6,336 bases of DNA. Origin: Actinomycetota bacterium (GTDB lineage Bacteria > Actinomycetota > Acidimicrobiia > Spongiisociales > ZC4RG35). The stretch spans positions 1 through 6,336 of the forward strand of contig QGUS01000102.1 of assembly GCA_003242515.1 (NCBI GenBank), given 5' to 3'. Shown here in pieces: positions 1-5,427 of this stretch. A model generated the notes under the pieces. It had not been told where the DNA came from. It saw only the letters and a program-made list of their open reading frames with translations, and searched no databases. Positions within the stretch are counted from its first letter, which is position 1; each line of letters opens with the position of its first letter. Made by a program: the position numbers and the translations under genes.

Positions 1-1331
1 CCCCGCCACATCTCCTCCTCGGTGGCGTCCGGCTTGCCGAACTGGAGGTTCGACCGGACGGTTCCCGAGAAGAGGTAGGGACCCGGCGGGACGATGCCGA
101 TCCGGCGCCACAGGTCCTCCGGGTCGAGGTCCCGGACGTCGACGCCGTCGACCAGGACCCGGCCGCCGGTCACGTCGTAGAGGCGGGGGATCAGGGCGAC
201 GACCGTGGACTTGCCGGAGCCCGTGGAGCCGATGATCGCGGTCATCTGGCCGGGCGAGGCGACCAGGTCGAGGTCGGCCACGACCGGCTCCTCTGCGCCC
301 GGGTAGGAGAAGGTGACTTTCTCGAAGCGGACCTCGCCCCGGGCGGTCTCCGGCCGGATGGGCGAAGCGGGCGGGACGACTGTGGACGGGGTCTCGAGGA
401 CCTCGCTGATGCGCTTGGCGCTCACCGAGGCGCGGGGCACCTGGCTCAGGACGAAGGTCGCCATCATCACCGACATCAGGATCTGCGCCAGGTACGCGAT
501 GAAGGCGGTCAGCGACCCGACCTGCATCGCGCCGTCGGCGATCCGGTGCCCGCCGAACCAGAGCACGGCCACGATGGAGAGGTTGAAGATGAGCATCACC
601 GCCGGGAACATCAGGGACATCCAGCGGCCCGTGTAGATCGCAACCCCGGTGAGGTCGTCGTTGGCCTCGGCGAACCGCCGGGCCTCGTGGGGCTCCCGGA
701 CGAACGCCCGGACTACCCGGATGCCCGAGATCTGCTCCCGGAGGATCTGGTTGATGCGGTCGATCTTCGCCTGCATCGCCTGGAAGCCCGGGATCATCCG
801 GATCACGATCAGGACGATCACCACGGCGAGGACCGGGAGCGCAACGGCGATCAGCCAGGCCAGCCCGCGGTCCTCGCGGAGGGCCATGATCACGCCGCCG
901 ATGGCCATCATCGGGGCCATAACCAGCATGGCGAAGCCCATGCCCATCAACTGCTGCAGCTGCTGGACGTCGTTGGTGGTCCTGGTGAGCAGGGAGGGCG
1001 CACCGAACCGGTTCACCTCCTGGCTGGAGAACCGGGCCACCTGGTCGAAGAGCTCGGCCCGGAGGTCGCGGCCCACCGACATGGCGGTGCGGGCGCCGAA
1101 CCACAGTGCGGCGATCGAGGTGACGGCCTGGGCGAGCGAGACCAGGAGCATCCAGCCCCCGGTGCGCATGATGTAGGAGGTGTCGCCGCGGGCGACGCCG
1201 TGGTCGATGATGTCGGCGTTGAGGCTCGGCAGGTAGAGGGCCGCCAGCGTGGAGACGAACTGGAGCGCCACGAGGGCGGCCAGGAACCACCGGTACGGCT
1301 TGAGCCGTGGTCTGAGCAGTCGGGTGATCAT
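1..1331 (-). CDS. ABC exporter half-transporter (TMD-NBD), LmrC/YheI-like, C-terminus cut off by window edge
   Basis: An inner-membrane ATP-driven exporter subunit with fused membrane and nucleotide-binding domains. The first 443 codons are visible; the gene runs off the left edge. Residues 1-300 form the six-helix membrane domain (hydrophobic stretches near 14-34, 58-78, 131-150, 158-178, 240-260, 272-296), with family signatures such as LPSLNADIID (34-43), FGAPSLLTRTTNDVQQ (109-124) and REQISGIRVVRAF (198-210). The ATPase domain follows: A-loop region VTFSYPG (339-345) and Walker A GSTGSGKS (368-375). The family resemblance is to the first subunit of heterodimeric multidrug exporters, so a partner gene probably lies just beyond position 1. 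The expected Q-loop glutamine, 42 residues after the Walker A lysine, is Pro416 here (VPPGPYLFSGTV). Signature motif, Walker B and H-loop lie outside the window. The ATG at 1331 overlaps the tetR-type stop as ATGA, with AAGGA 11 nt upstream, so translation is probably coupled. Substrate unknown. Confidence 0.93.
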   Translation of the reverse strand, partial: MITRLLRPRLKPYRWFLAALVALQFVSTLAALYLPSLNADIIDHGVARGDTSYIMRTGGWMLLVSLAQAVTSIAALWFGARTAMSVGRDLRAELFDQVARFSSQEVNRFGAPSLLTRTTNDVQQLQQLMGMGFAMLVMAPMMAIGGVIMALREDRGLAWLIAVALPVLAVVIVLIVIRMIPGFQAMQAKIDRINQILREQISGIRVVRAFVREPHEARRFAEANDDLTGVAIYTGRWMSLMFPAVMLIFNLSIVAVLWFGGHRIADGAMQVGSLTAFIAYLAQILMSVMMATFVLSQVPRASVSAKRISEVLETPSTVVPPASPIRPETARGEVRFEKVTFSYPGAEEPVVADLDLVASPGQMTAIIGSTGSGKSTVVALIPRLYDVTGGRVLVDGVDVRDLDPEDLWRRIGIVPPGPYLFSGTVRSNLQFGKPDATEEEMWR

Positions 1332-1945
1332 GTGCGGGTCAGTCCTTCGAGCAGGAGCGTCGCGGTCTGGCGGGTGGAGATCTCCTTGGGGGCCGCCCCC
1401 ATCGGGTGCCACATCCCGAAGACGATCGCCCGCAGGACCATGGCGGCCTCGAGCGGGTCGACCCGGAGCTCGTCCCGGTGTGGAGCGAACACATGGGTGG
1501 CGATGGCGTCGAGCAGGCGCCGGTCTGCTTCCCTCATGAACTCGGGCGGGGTGTGGGGCCCTTCGTAGGCTTTCTCCTCGGTGAGCACGACGTGCCGGAG
1601 GGCGGTGAGTACCACCATGATCTGCTCCATCCGCGCCCGGAGGTGGTCGATGGCGGCCACCACCTTGGCCTCGAGATCGGCCGCACCCCGGAGCTTGGAC
1701 ACGAGGGCCCGCTCGTCCCTCTCGGCGTCGATGACGTGCTGGACCGCGGCCATCAGGAGGGCCTTCTTGTCCGGGAAGACCCGGAACAGGGTCCCTTCCG
1801 CCACGCCGGCGGCCTCGGCGATCTGGCGCGTCGTGACGGCCGGTCCGTGTTCCACGAGCAGCGGCACGACGGCGTCGATGATCGCCTGACGGCGGTCTTC
1901 CGGCGGTAGGGGAGTGGCCCGCTCCCTTCTGGTGGTCTCGGTCAC
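1328..1945 (-). CDS. TetR/AcrR-family transcriptional repressor
   Basis: A 205-residue one-component repressor, the usual TetR length. The N-terminal DNA-binding domain is clear: a helix from about 16-33, then a helix-turn-helix around residues 38-63 (TTRQIAEAAGVAEGTLFRVF, then PDKKALL). The C-terminal helical part (about 75-205) is the ligand-binding and dimerisation domain; its ligand cannot be read from sequence. I chose the GTG at 1945 because translation upstream of it would cross a strong palindrome and because a TANNNT element lies 7 nt upstream, giving a leaderless start. A second in-frame GTG at 1954 would add three residues and overlaps that -10 element. The open frame continues far upstream (to 2497) only as the antisense of the EamA gene. 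The stop overlaps the exporter start (ATGA), so repressor and exporter form one operon. The adjacent perfect palindrome is the expected binding site and implies autoregulation (inference). Confidence 0.93.
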   Translation of the reverse strand: MTETTRRERATPLPPEDRRQAIIDAVVPLLVEHGPAVTTRQIAEAAGVAEGTLFRVFPDKKALLMAAVQHVIDAERDERALVSKLRGAADLEAKVVAAIDHLRARMEQIMVVLTALRHVVLTEEKAYEGPHTPPEFMREADRRLLDAIATHVFAPHRDELRVDPLEAAMVLRAIVFGMWHPMGAAPKEISTRQTATLLLEGLTRT

Positions 1946-1952
1946 GCCGGCC

Positions 1953-1958
1953 ACCCTA
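1953..1958 (-). promoter_or_regulatory. Candidate -10 element of the repressor/exporter operon, leaderless start
   Basis: Read on the minus strand, TAGGGT fits the actinobacterial TANNNT -10 consensus. The GTG of the repressor begins 7 nt after its last base, about where transcription should start, so the mRNA may begin at or within a base of the start codon. No good -35 is visible. The place where one would lie falls inside the palindrome at 1966-1983, so a bound repressor would block polymerase. An AGGG string 8 nt before the GTG could instead act as a weak ribosome binding site. Confidence 0.45.
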
Positions 1959-1965
1959 CCACGAG

Positions 1966-1983
1966 TGAGTGAGTACTCACTCA
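1966..1983. promoter_or_regulatory. Perfect 18-bp palindrome, putative TetR operator shared by two divergent genes
   Basis: TGAGTGAGTACTCACTCA reads the same on both strands, with no mismatch. It lies between the divergent repressor and EamA genes, 20 nt before the repressor GTG and 36 nt before the EamA GTG. An extra GAGT copy directly to the left makes a run of three GAGT units (1963-1974). Length and half-site pattern resemble TetR-family operators of the type TGAATGA..TCATTCA described for Bacillus FadR, differing at the fourth base of each half; I recall this from memory and have not searched it. Binding by the neighbouring repressor is inferred from position. Confidence 0.8.
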
Positions 1984-2007
1984 GATTCTCCGGTCTTCCG
2001 CCGCGCT

Positions 2008-2013
2008 TATCGT
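2008..2013 (+). promoter_or_regulatory. Candidate -10 element of the EamA transporter gene, leaderless start
   Basis: TATCGT matches TANNNT, and the chosen GTG (2020) begins 6 nt after it. No purine-rich ribosome binding sequence lies in between or just upstream, which favours a leaderless mRNA. The palindrome ends 24 nt upstream of this element, so the -35 region abuts the operator. This arrangement mirrors the one on the opposite strand. Confidence 0.45.
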
Positions 2014-2019
2014 GCCGCC

Positions 2020-2859
2020 GTGGACCGTCGGGGCCTTGCCTGGTTGATGTTCGCCGCCGTGCTCTGGGGCACGACCGGCACCGCGCAGGCCCTGGGTGGA
2101 GCCGAGGGATCCCCGCTGGCGGTGGGTGCCGTCCGCCTGGCGATCGGCGCGGCCGGCCTGTTCGCCTTCGGCCGGCGGGACCTGCGGCAGGCGCCGCTCC
2201 GCTGGCTGGGAATCGGCGCCGTCGCCATGGCCGGCTACCAGGCGGCGTTCTTCGCCGGCGTCGCCCGGGCCGGGGTGGCGCTCGGGACGGTGGTCGCGAT
2301 CGGGTCCGCCCCCGTCCTCGCCGGGGTCCTCGACCGGACGGTGCGCGGCGAGCGCCCGACGGGCCGGTGGTGGGTGGCCACCGCCCTCGCCGTCGCCGGA
2401 GTGGCCCTGATCGCCGGGAGGCCCGACCGGGTCGACGCGTCCGGGGTCGGGCTGGCCCTGCTGGCGGGTGCGGCATACGCCGTCGCCGCCCTGGCATCGA
2501 AGCACCTGGTAGAGGCGGTCCCGCCGACGACCGCCATGGCGGGGATGTTCGGGATCGCCGCCCTGCTGCTGGCGCCCCTCCTCCCCTCCGCCGATCTCTC
2601 GTGGCTGGCGACGACGCCGGGCCTGCTCGCCGCCCTGTGGCTCGGCCTGGCAGCCACCACGATCTCCTACATGGCCTTCGCCCGCGGCCTGCGCTCGGCG
2701 ACGGTGAGCCAGGCGGCGACGGTCGCGCTGGCGGAGCCGGTCACCGCGACCCTGTTGGGAGTGCTGCTGCTCCGGGAGCGCCCGCCCGCAACGGCATGGC
2801 TGGGGGTTGCGGCGGTGGCGGTCGCCCTCGGGGTCCTGGCGACCGGTCAGGAGGAGTGA
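2020..2859 (+). CDS. EamA/DMT-superfamily transporter, probable metabolite or drug exporter
   Basis: A 279-residue, almost wholly hydrophobic inner-membrane protein built of two EamA repeats, about ten membrane helices. Repeat one covers roughly residues 6-125 (LWGTTG at 15-20, APVLAGVLDRTVRGERPTG at 97-115, ending GVALIAG at 117-123). Repeat two covers about 141-275 and contains the typical late motif AEPVTATLLGVLLLRERP (248-265). Length and topology match the RhaT/YdcZ/EamA group, whose members export amino acids, nucleosides or drugs; the substrate here is unknown. The frame is open back to a GTG at 1969, but that codon lies inside the operator palindrome and the 17 extra residues are polar and unlike the family, so I take the GTG at 2020. 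It is divergent from the TetR-ABC operon and shares its operator, suggesting common control (inference). It converges with the SLT-like gene, 4 bp between stop codons. Confidence 0.9.
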   Translation: MDRRGLAWLMFAAVLWGTTGTAQALGGAEGSPLAVGAVRLAIGAAGLFAFGRRDLRQAPLRWLGIGAVAMAGYQAAFFAGVARAGVALGTVVAIGSAPVLAGVLDRTVRGERPTGRWWVATALAVAGVALIAGRPDRVDASGVGLALLAGAAYAVAALASKHLVEAVPPTTAMAGMFGIAALLLAPLLPSADLSWLATTPGLLAALWLGLAATTISYMAFARGLRSATVSQAATVALAEPVTATLLGVLLLRERPPATAWLGVAAVAVALGVLATGQEE

Positions 2860-2872
2860 GGGCTCAGCCCTC
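2858..2872. terminator. Inverted repeat between convergent stops, candidate bidirectional terminator
   Basis: GAGGGCT-C-AGCCCTC is a 7-bp perfect inverted repeat around one central base. In RNA it would fold as a 6-bp GC-rich stem with a 3-nt loop and could extend by a G.T and a G-C pair. It spans the stop codon of the EamA gene and that of the convergent SLT-like gene. There is no T-run on either side, so it is not a classical intrinsic terminator; actinobacteria are proposed to use such T-less hairpins, but function here is inferred. Confidence 0.45.
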
Positions 2873-3478
2873 GCAGGGGAAGATCTCCCAGCCGCCGCCC
2901 TCGTTGTACACGGCCCAGGCCGCCGCGGCGACCGAGGCCTCGGGGTCGGTGGGGGAGGCGCCGGGGAAGCCCGCCCTGGCGGCCCTCTCCTCCCAGTACT
3001 TGGGGAGGTGCTTGAAGAGACCGGCGGCCCCGCTGCGGTGGTCGATGGCCTTGGGGTCCCAGCGGGACTCGCACCAGGCGACCCGAACGGCGCGGTTCAC
3101 GTCCTCGCGCTTGAAGTACTTGGTGACCAGGCTCCTCACCTCGACCTCGGACAGCCACCCGGTGCCCGGCCGGGTCGTGGTGGTCGTGCCCGGAGAGCCG
3201 GCGGCCTCGGTGGTTGTGGTCTCCTCCGGCCTGCCTTCGGACGCCTCTGCGGACGATGCGGAGAAGTTCTGGACGAGGAACGCGTTCGCCGGCGCGCCGA
3301 GCTGGATGAAGCCGAGGCCCGCATAGGCGCCGGCGTTGTGGCCGAGCGATGCCGCGGCCGCCTCGATCCGGATCTCCTCGGCCGTGGGCCGGGGCGACCC
3401 GAAGGCGGCGAACCCCGCGATGGCGAGGACGCCCACGGCCAGCCATCCGGCCAGGAAAGAGAATCTTCGGGAACGCAT
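2864..3478 (-). CDS. Membrane-anchored or secreted SLT/lysozyme-fold protein, putative peptidoglycan hydrolase
   Basis: A 204-residue exported protein. Residues 1-7 are basic (MRSRRFS), 8-26 form a hydrophobic signal or anchor helix, and 87-103 are a threonine-rich, probably unstructured linker (ETTTTEAAGSPGTTTTTRP region). The C-terminal 110-204 resembles small actinobacterial transglycosylase domains: WCESRW at 135-140 with candidate catalytic Glu137, SGAAGLFKHLPKYW (149-162), and a closing AVYNEGGGWEIFPCEG. Cys136 and Cys202 may form a disulfide. By family, such domains cleave the glycan strands of peptidoglycan outside the membrane. It is shorter than full-length Slt enzymes and carries no visible wall-binding repeat. 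The ATG at 3478 is preferred over one at 3511 because it has a GGAG ribosome site and starts directly with the signal sequence. It lies 76 nt downstream of the AroQ-hydrolase gene on the same strand and may be cotranscribed. Activity is not proven by sequence. Confidence 0.85.
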   Translation of the reverse strand: MRSRRFSFLAGWLAVGVLAIAGFAAFGSPRPTAEEIRIEAAAASLGHNAGAYAGLGFIQLGAPANAFLVQNFSASSAEASEGRPEETTTTEAAGSPGTTTTTRPGTGWLSEVEVRSLVTKYFKREDVNRAVRVAWCESRWDPKAIDHRSGAAGLFKHLPKYWEERAARAGFPGASPTDPEASVAAAAWAVYNEGGGWEIFPCEG

Positions 3479-3487
3479 CAGTTGTGA

Positions 3488-3491
3488 CTCC
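3488..3491 (-). promoter_or_regulatory. Ribosome binding site fixing the start of the SLT-like gene
   Basis: On the minus strand GGAG lies 9 nt before the ATG at 3478. The longer alternative start at 3511 would place polar residues ahead of the basic signal-peptide start, so this site decides between them. Confidence 0.6.
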
Positions 3492-3496
3492 GCACG

Positions 3497-3509
3497 GGGG
3501 CCAGGCCCC
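3497..3509. repeat. 13-bp GC palindrome upstream of the SLT-like gene
   Basis: GGGGCC-A-GGCCCC is a perfect inverted repeat around one base, in the 76-nt gap between the AroQ-hydrolase stop (3555) and the SLT-like start (3478). It could be a short hairpin, a weak terminator or a protein site; no T-run follows on the minus strand. A TAGGCT string (-10-like, TANNNT) lies a little upstream on the minus strand, so the SLT-like gene may have its own promoter here. The evidence is weak. Confidence 0.3.
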
Positions 3510-3554
3510 AACGGGAAAGCCTACCCCAAGGCCGAAACCGTGCGCCAGCCGGGG

Positions 3555-4637
3555 TCAGCCCTCGAGGACGGCCGGCACCACCCGCCCGGCCACCTCCTGC
3601 CAGGGCTGCTTGGCGGGGTCGATGGGTTCGAAGTGCCCGCAGTCGAGCCTGATCACCTCGGCTCCGGCGGCCTCCAGGGCGTCGCTGTGCCCGATGGGGA
3701 CGAGCCGGTCCGCGGTCCCGTGGGCTGCGAGTGTGTGCGGATGCAGTGGCGAGGGCCGGGCCGGGGCGCCGTGCTCGAGGAGGATCGCCGACTCGGCGGC
3801 GATCTCCCCGGTGTCGGCGACGGCCATCTCCAGGTCGGCGATGGGGGAGAGAGCGACGACCAGAGAGACGGGGGTTGCGGTGCGAGTGGCCGCCCACATG
3901 GCCAGGTAGCCGCCGGCGGAGTGGCCGAGGACCACGACAGGTCCGTCGGCGATCCGGGAAGCGTGGTCGAGCGCGGTGAGCACGTCGTGGGCGGATCCGG
4001 GCCAGCCGCCACCCTCGCCGAGACGGCGGTATCCGACGTTCCAGGTCCGGACGCCGCGGCGGTGCAGGTCGACCGCCACGGACTCGAGGCTGTCCCTCCC
4101 GTACGAGCGGCGCCACACGCCACCATGGACCAGGACGACCAGGCCCTGCCCGGGGCGGACCTCCCCGACATTGGTGGGGTGCGGGCCGTAGCGGACCGTC
4201 TCGAACGGGGCGGACCACCGGTTGACCAGGTGGCGGACGGCGTCCCGGTAGCCGAGCCTTCCCCGTCCCGCGATCGTGGCGACGCAGGCGTCCTCGATCA
4301 CCGACATCGCCCGCCATGGCTCCCGGGCCCGGATGTCGGAGATGTGCACCTCCACGGCGGGGACGTCCACGGAGCGGAGGGCGTCGGCCAGGGCCCGGGA
4401 GGTGTGGGTGAGGGCCCCGGCGTTGAGGACGATCCCGTCGGCGTCGGTCCCCAGGATGCGGCCGATCAGCTCACTCTCGTCGTCGGACTGGGCGTGCTCG
4501 ATCTCCACGCCGAGCCGGCCGCCGAACGCGACCAGGTCGTCGACGAGCTCGGCCAGGGTGCCGTGCCCGTAGACCTCCGGCTGGCGGCGGCCGAGCATCC
4601 CCAGGTTGGGGCCGTTGAGGACCAGGATCTTTCGCAT
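3555..4637 (-). CDS. aroQ: Fusion protein: type II 3-dehydroquinate dehydratase + alpha/beta-hydrolase
   Basis: A 360-residue cytosolic protein with two complete domains. Residues 1-141 are a type II dehydroquinase, which converts 3-dehydroquinate to 3-dehydroshikimate in the shikimate pathway (or the reverse route in quinate use). The key residues are present: NGPN (8-11), catalytic pair Arg18 and Tyr23 (LGRRQPEVYG), Asn72 in LNAGALTHTS with His78, EVHIS with Glu96 and His98, and AREPWR with Arg109. Residues about 145-360 are an alpha/beta-hydrolase: oxyanion-type HGGVW (171-175), nucleophile elbow GHSAG with Ser240, and likely Asp310 (HGTAD) and His335 (CGHF). The HGGxW motif recalls kynurenine-formamidase/esterase-like hydrolases; the substrate is unknown. 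There is almost no linker, and no stop or frameshift between the domains. The ATG at 4637 directly precedes the conserved first strand (KILVLNGPN), as in stand-alone dehydroquinases. The frame remains open upstream only as antisense of the lipoprotein gene. The RHS usually following Arg112 of the M. tuberculosis enzyme reads AMS here, a minor change. Confidence 0.93.
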   Translation of the reverse strand: MRKILVLNGPNLGMLGRRQPEVYGHGTLAELVDDLVAFGGRLGVEIEHAQSDDESELIGRILGTDADGIVLNAGALTHTSRALADALRSVDVPAVEVHISDIRAREPWRAMSVIEDACVATIAGRGRLGYRDAVRHLVNRWSAPFETVRYGPHPTNVGEVRPGQGLVVLVHGGVWRRSYGRDSLESVAVDLHRRGVRTWNVGYRRLGEGGGWPGSAHDVLTALDHASRIADGPVVVLGHSAGGYLAMWAATRTATPVSLVVALSPIADLEMAVADTGEIAAESAILLEHGAPARPSPLHPHTLAAHGTADRLVPIGHSDALEAAGAEVIRLDCGHFEPIDPAKQPWQEVAGRVVPAVLEG

Positions 4638-4670
4638 ATCCCCGTGTTGTGTCGTTGCGAGGATAAGTTG
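4638..4670. promoter_or_regulatory. 33-bp divergent intergenic region between the aroQ fusion and the lipoprotein gene
   Basis: This gap is locally richer in A+T than its neighbours. On the minus strand TATCCT (4665-4660) fits TANNNT and would give the aroQ fusion a leader of roughly 15-20 nt; only a GGGG 2 nt before its ATG could serve as ribosome site, which is too close to be convincing. On the plus strand GAGG (4659-4662), 8 nt before the ATG at 4671, is a reasonable ribosome site for the lipoprotein. Any plus-strand promoter must overlap the start of the aroQ fusion; none is clear. Confidence 0.4.
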
Positions 4671-5423
4671 ATGGACGTGCCCCATCGGAGGATCACCGCT
4701 CTCCTCGTCCTGGCCGTGCTCGCCCTGACCGGCTGCGGCACGCCCTTCGCCGCCCTGGGGAACCGCAGCTCGGCGTGGATCAACGAGCCGAAGGTGACCA
4801 CCACGACCATCGTCGAGGAGGAGGCGCCCCGGGTGGTCCCGGTGACCGCGGTGCGCTGGCACAACGACGACATCGTCTCGGGTCCCTTCGAGACGCCCGA
4901 AGAGGTGGTCGCCGCGGTCTTCGCCCGACGCGAGGGCGACCGGTTCATCCAGGCCTCCCGGATCGAGATCGCCGCTGCCGTCCCCGGGATCGAGTTCCCC
5001 GGCGTGGTCCCGGCCGGGGCGGAGTGGGTCTCCTCGCAGCTGGTGATCGAGAACAACGGCACCCTCTCGGCCTCGCCCACCGCCGCCTTCGGCATCTGGT
5101 CGGCGGAGCCATACACGCGGTCCCGGTCGGTGGCCCAGATGGTGGTGATCCGCGTCTTCCACGACCCGGAGAACGCCGACGGGGCGGGTGACCCGAACAG
5201 CGAGTTCTCCTGCGCCCGGTTCGCCGAGGAGAGCACCGAGGAGTGCAGCCTCAGGGAGCTCAACCAGCGGAGCACCTGGTACCTGCGGTCGTCCGGCGGG
5301 GTCACGCTGATCTGGTTCACCGGGGAGTACCGGTACGAGATGTTCGGTCGGAGCTTCGTCCCCGAGGACGTCCTCGAGCAGATGTCAGTGGAGATGGTCC
5401 CCCTCGCCGAGATAGAAGGCTGA
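4671..5423 (+). CDS. Putative lipoprotein of unknown function
   Basis: A 250-residue protein with a clear lipoprotein signal: positive start (HRR, 5-7), hydrophobic core (8-19) and lipobox LTGC with the lipidated Cys22. It is expected on the outer face of the membrane. A short threonine run and acidic patch follow (VTTTTIVEEE, 42-51), probably a flexible stalk. The remainder (about 55-250) looks like a compact mixed alpha/beta domain with no membrane segment and no motif I recognise. Cys181 and Cys192 could form a disulfide, and the C-terminal part is rich in aromatic residues (TWYLRSS, LIWFTGEYRYEMFG). GAGG 8 nt upstream supports the ATG at 4671; an in-frame GTG two codons later is less likely. 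The stop is only 4 nt before the ABC exporter start, so the two are almost certainly cotranscribed and may work together, for example as an accessory envelope factor of the exporter (inference). I do not recognise the family. Confidence 0.87.
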   Translation: MDVPHRRITALLVLAVLALTGCGTPFAALGNRSSAWINEPKVTTTTIVEEEAPRVVPVTAVRWHNDDIVSGPFETPEEVVAAVFARREGDRFIQASRIEIAAAVPGIEFPGVVPAGAEWVSSQLVIENNGTLSASPTAAFGIWSAEPYTRSRSVAQMVVIRVFHDPENADGAGDPNSEFSCARFAEESTEECSLRELNQRSTWYLRSSGGVTLIWFTGEYRYEMFGRSFVPEDVLEQMSVEMVPLAEIEG

Positions 5424-5427
5424 CGGC

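Noticed and set aside
546..1568. Long plus-strand open frame (340 codons) across the left ABC gene
   Set aside because: It is antisense to the clearly conserved ABC exporter and repressor; its composition (His, Asp, Glu and Gly runs) is what GC-rich antisense frames give.
1969..2019. Earlier GTG start (1969) for the EamA transporter
   Set aside because: It would put the start codon in the operator palindrome and add 17 polar residues not expected before the first helix; the GTG at 2020 with a TANNNT 6 nt upstream fits better.
1946..2497. N-terminal extension of the repressor frame up to 2497
   Set aside because: The added 184 residues are Arg/Pro-rich antisense of the EamA gene and would pass through the operator; TetR proteins are about 200 residues, as given by the GTG at 1945.
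1914..3326. 470-codon plus-strand open frame crossing the control region, the EamA gene and the antisense of the SLT gene
   Set aside because: It is out of frame with the EamA protein, is Arg/Gly/Pro-rich, and runs across a convergent gene junction; a third-position GC artefact.
3336..4670. 445-codon upstream extension of the lipoprotein frame
   Set aside because: It is antisense to the aroQ fusion and SLT genes; the lipoprotein signal peptide begins at the ATG at 4671.
4638..5162. N-terminal extension of the aroQ-hydrolase frame to 5162
   Set aside because: Dehydroquinase homology begins right at the ATG at 4637; the extension is antisense to the lipoprotein gene.
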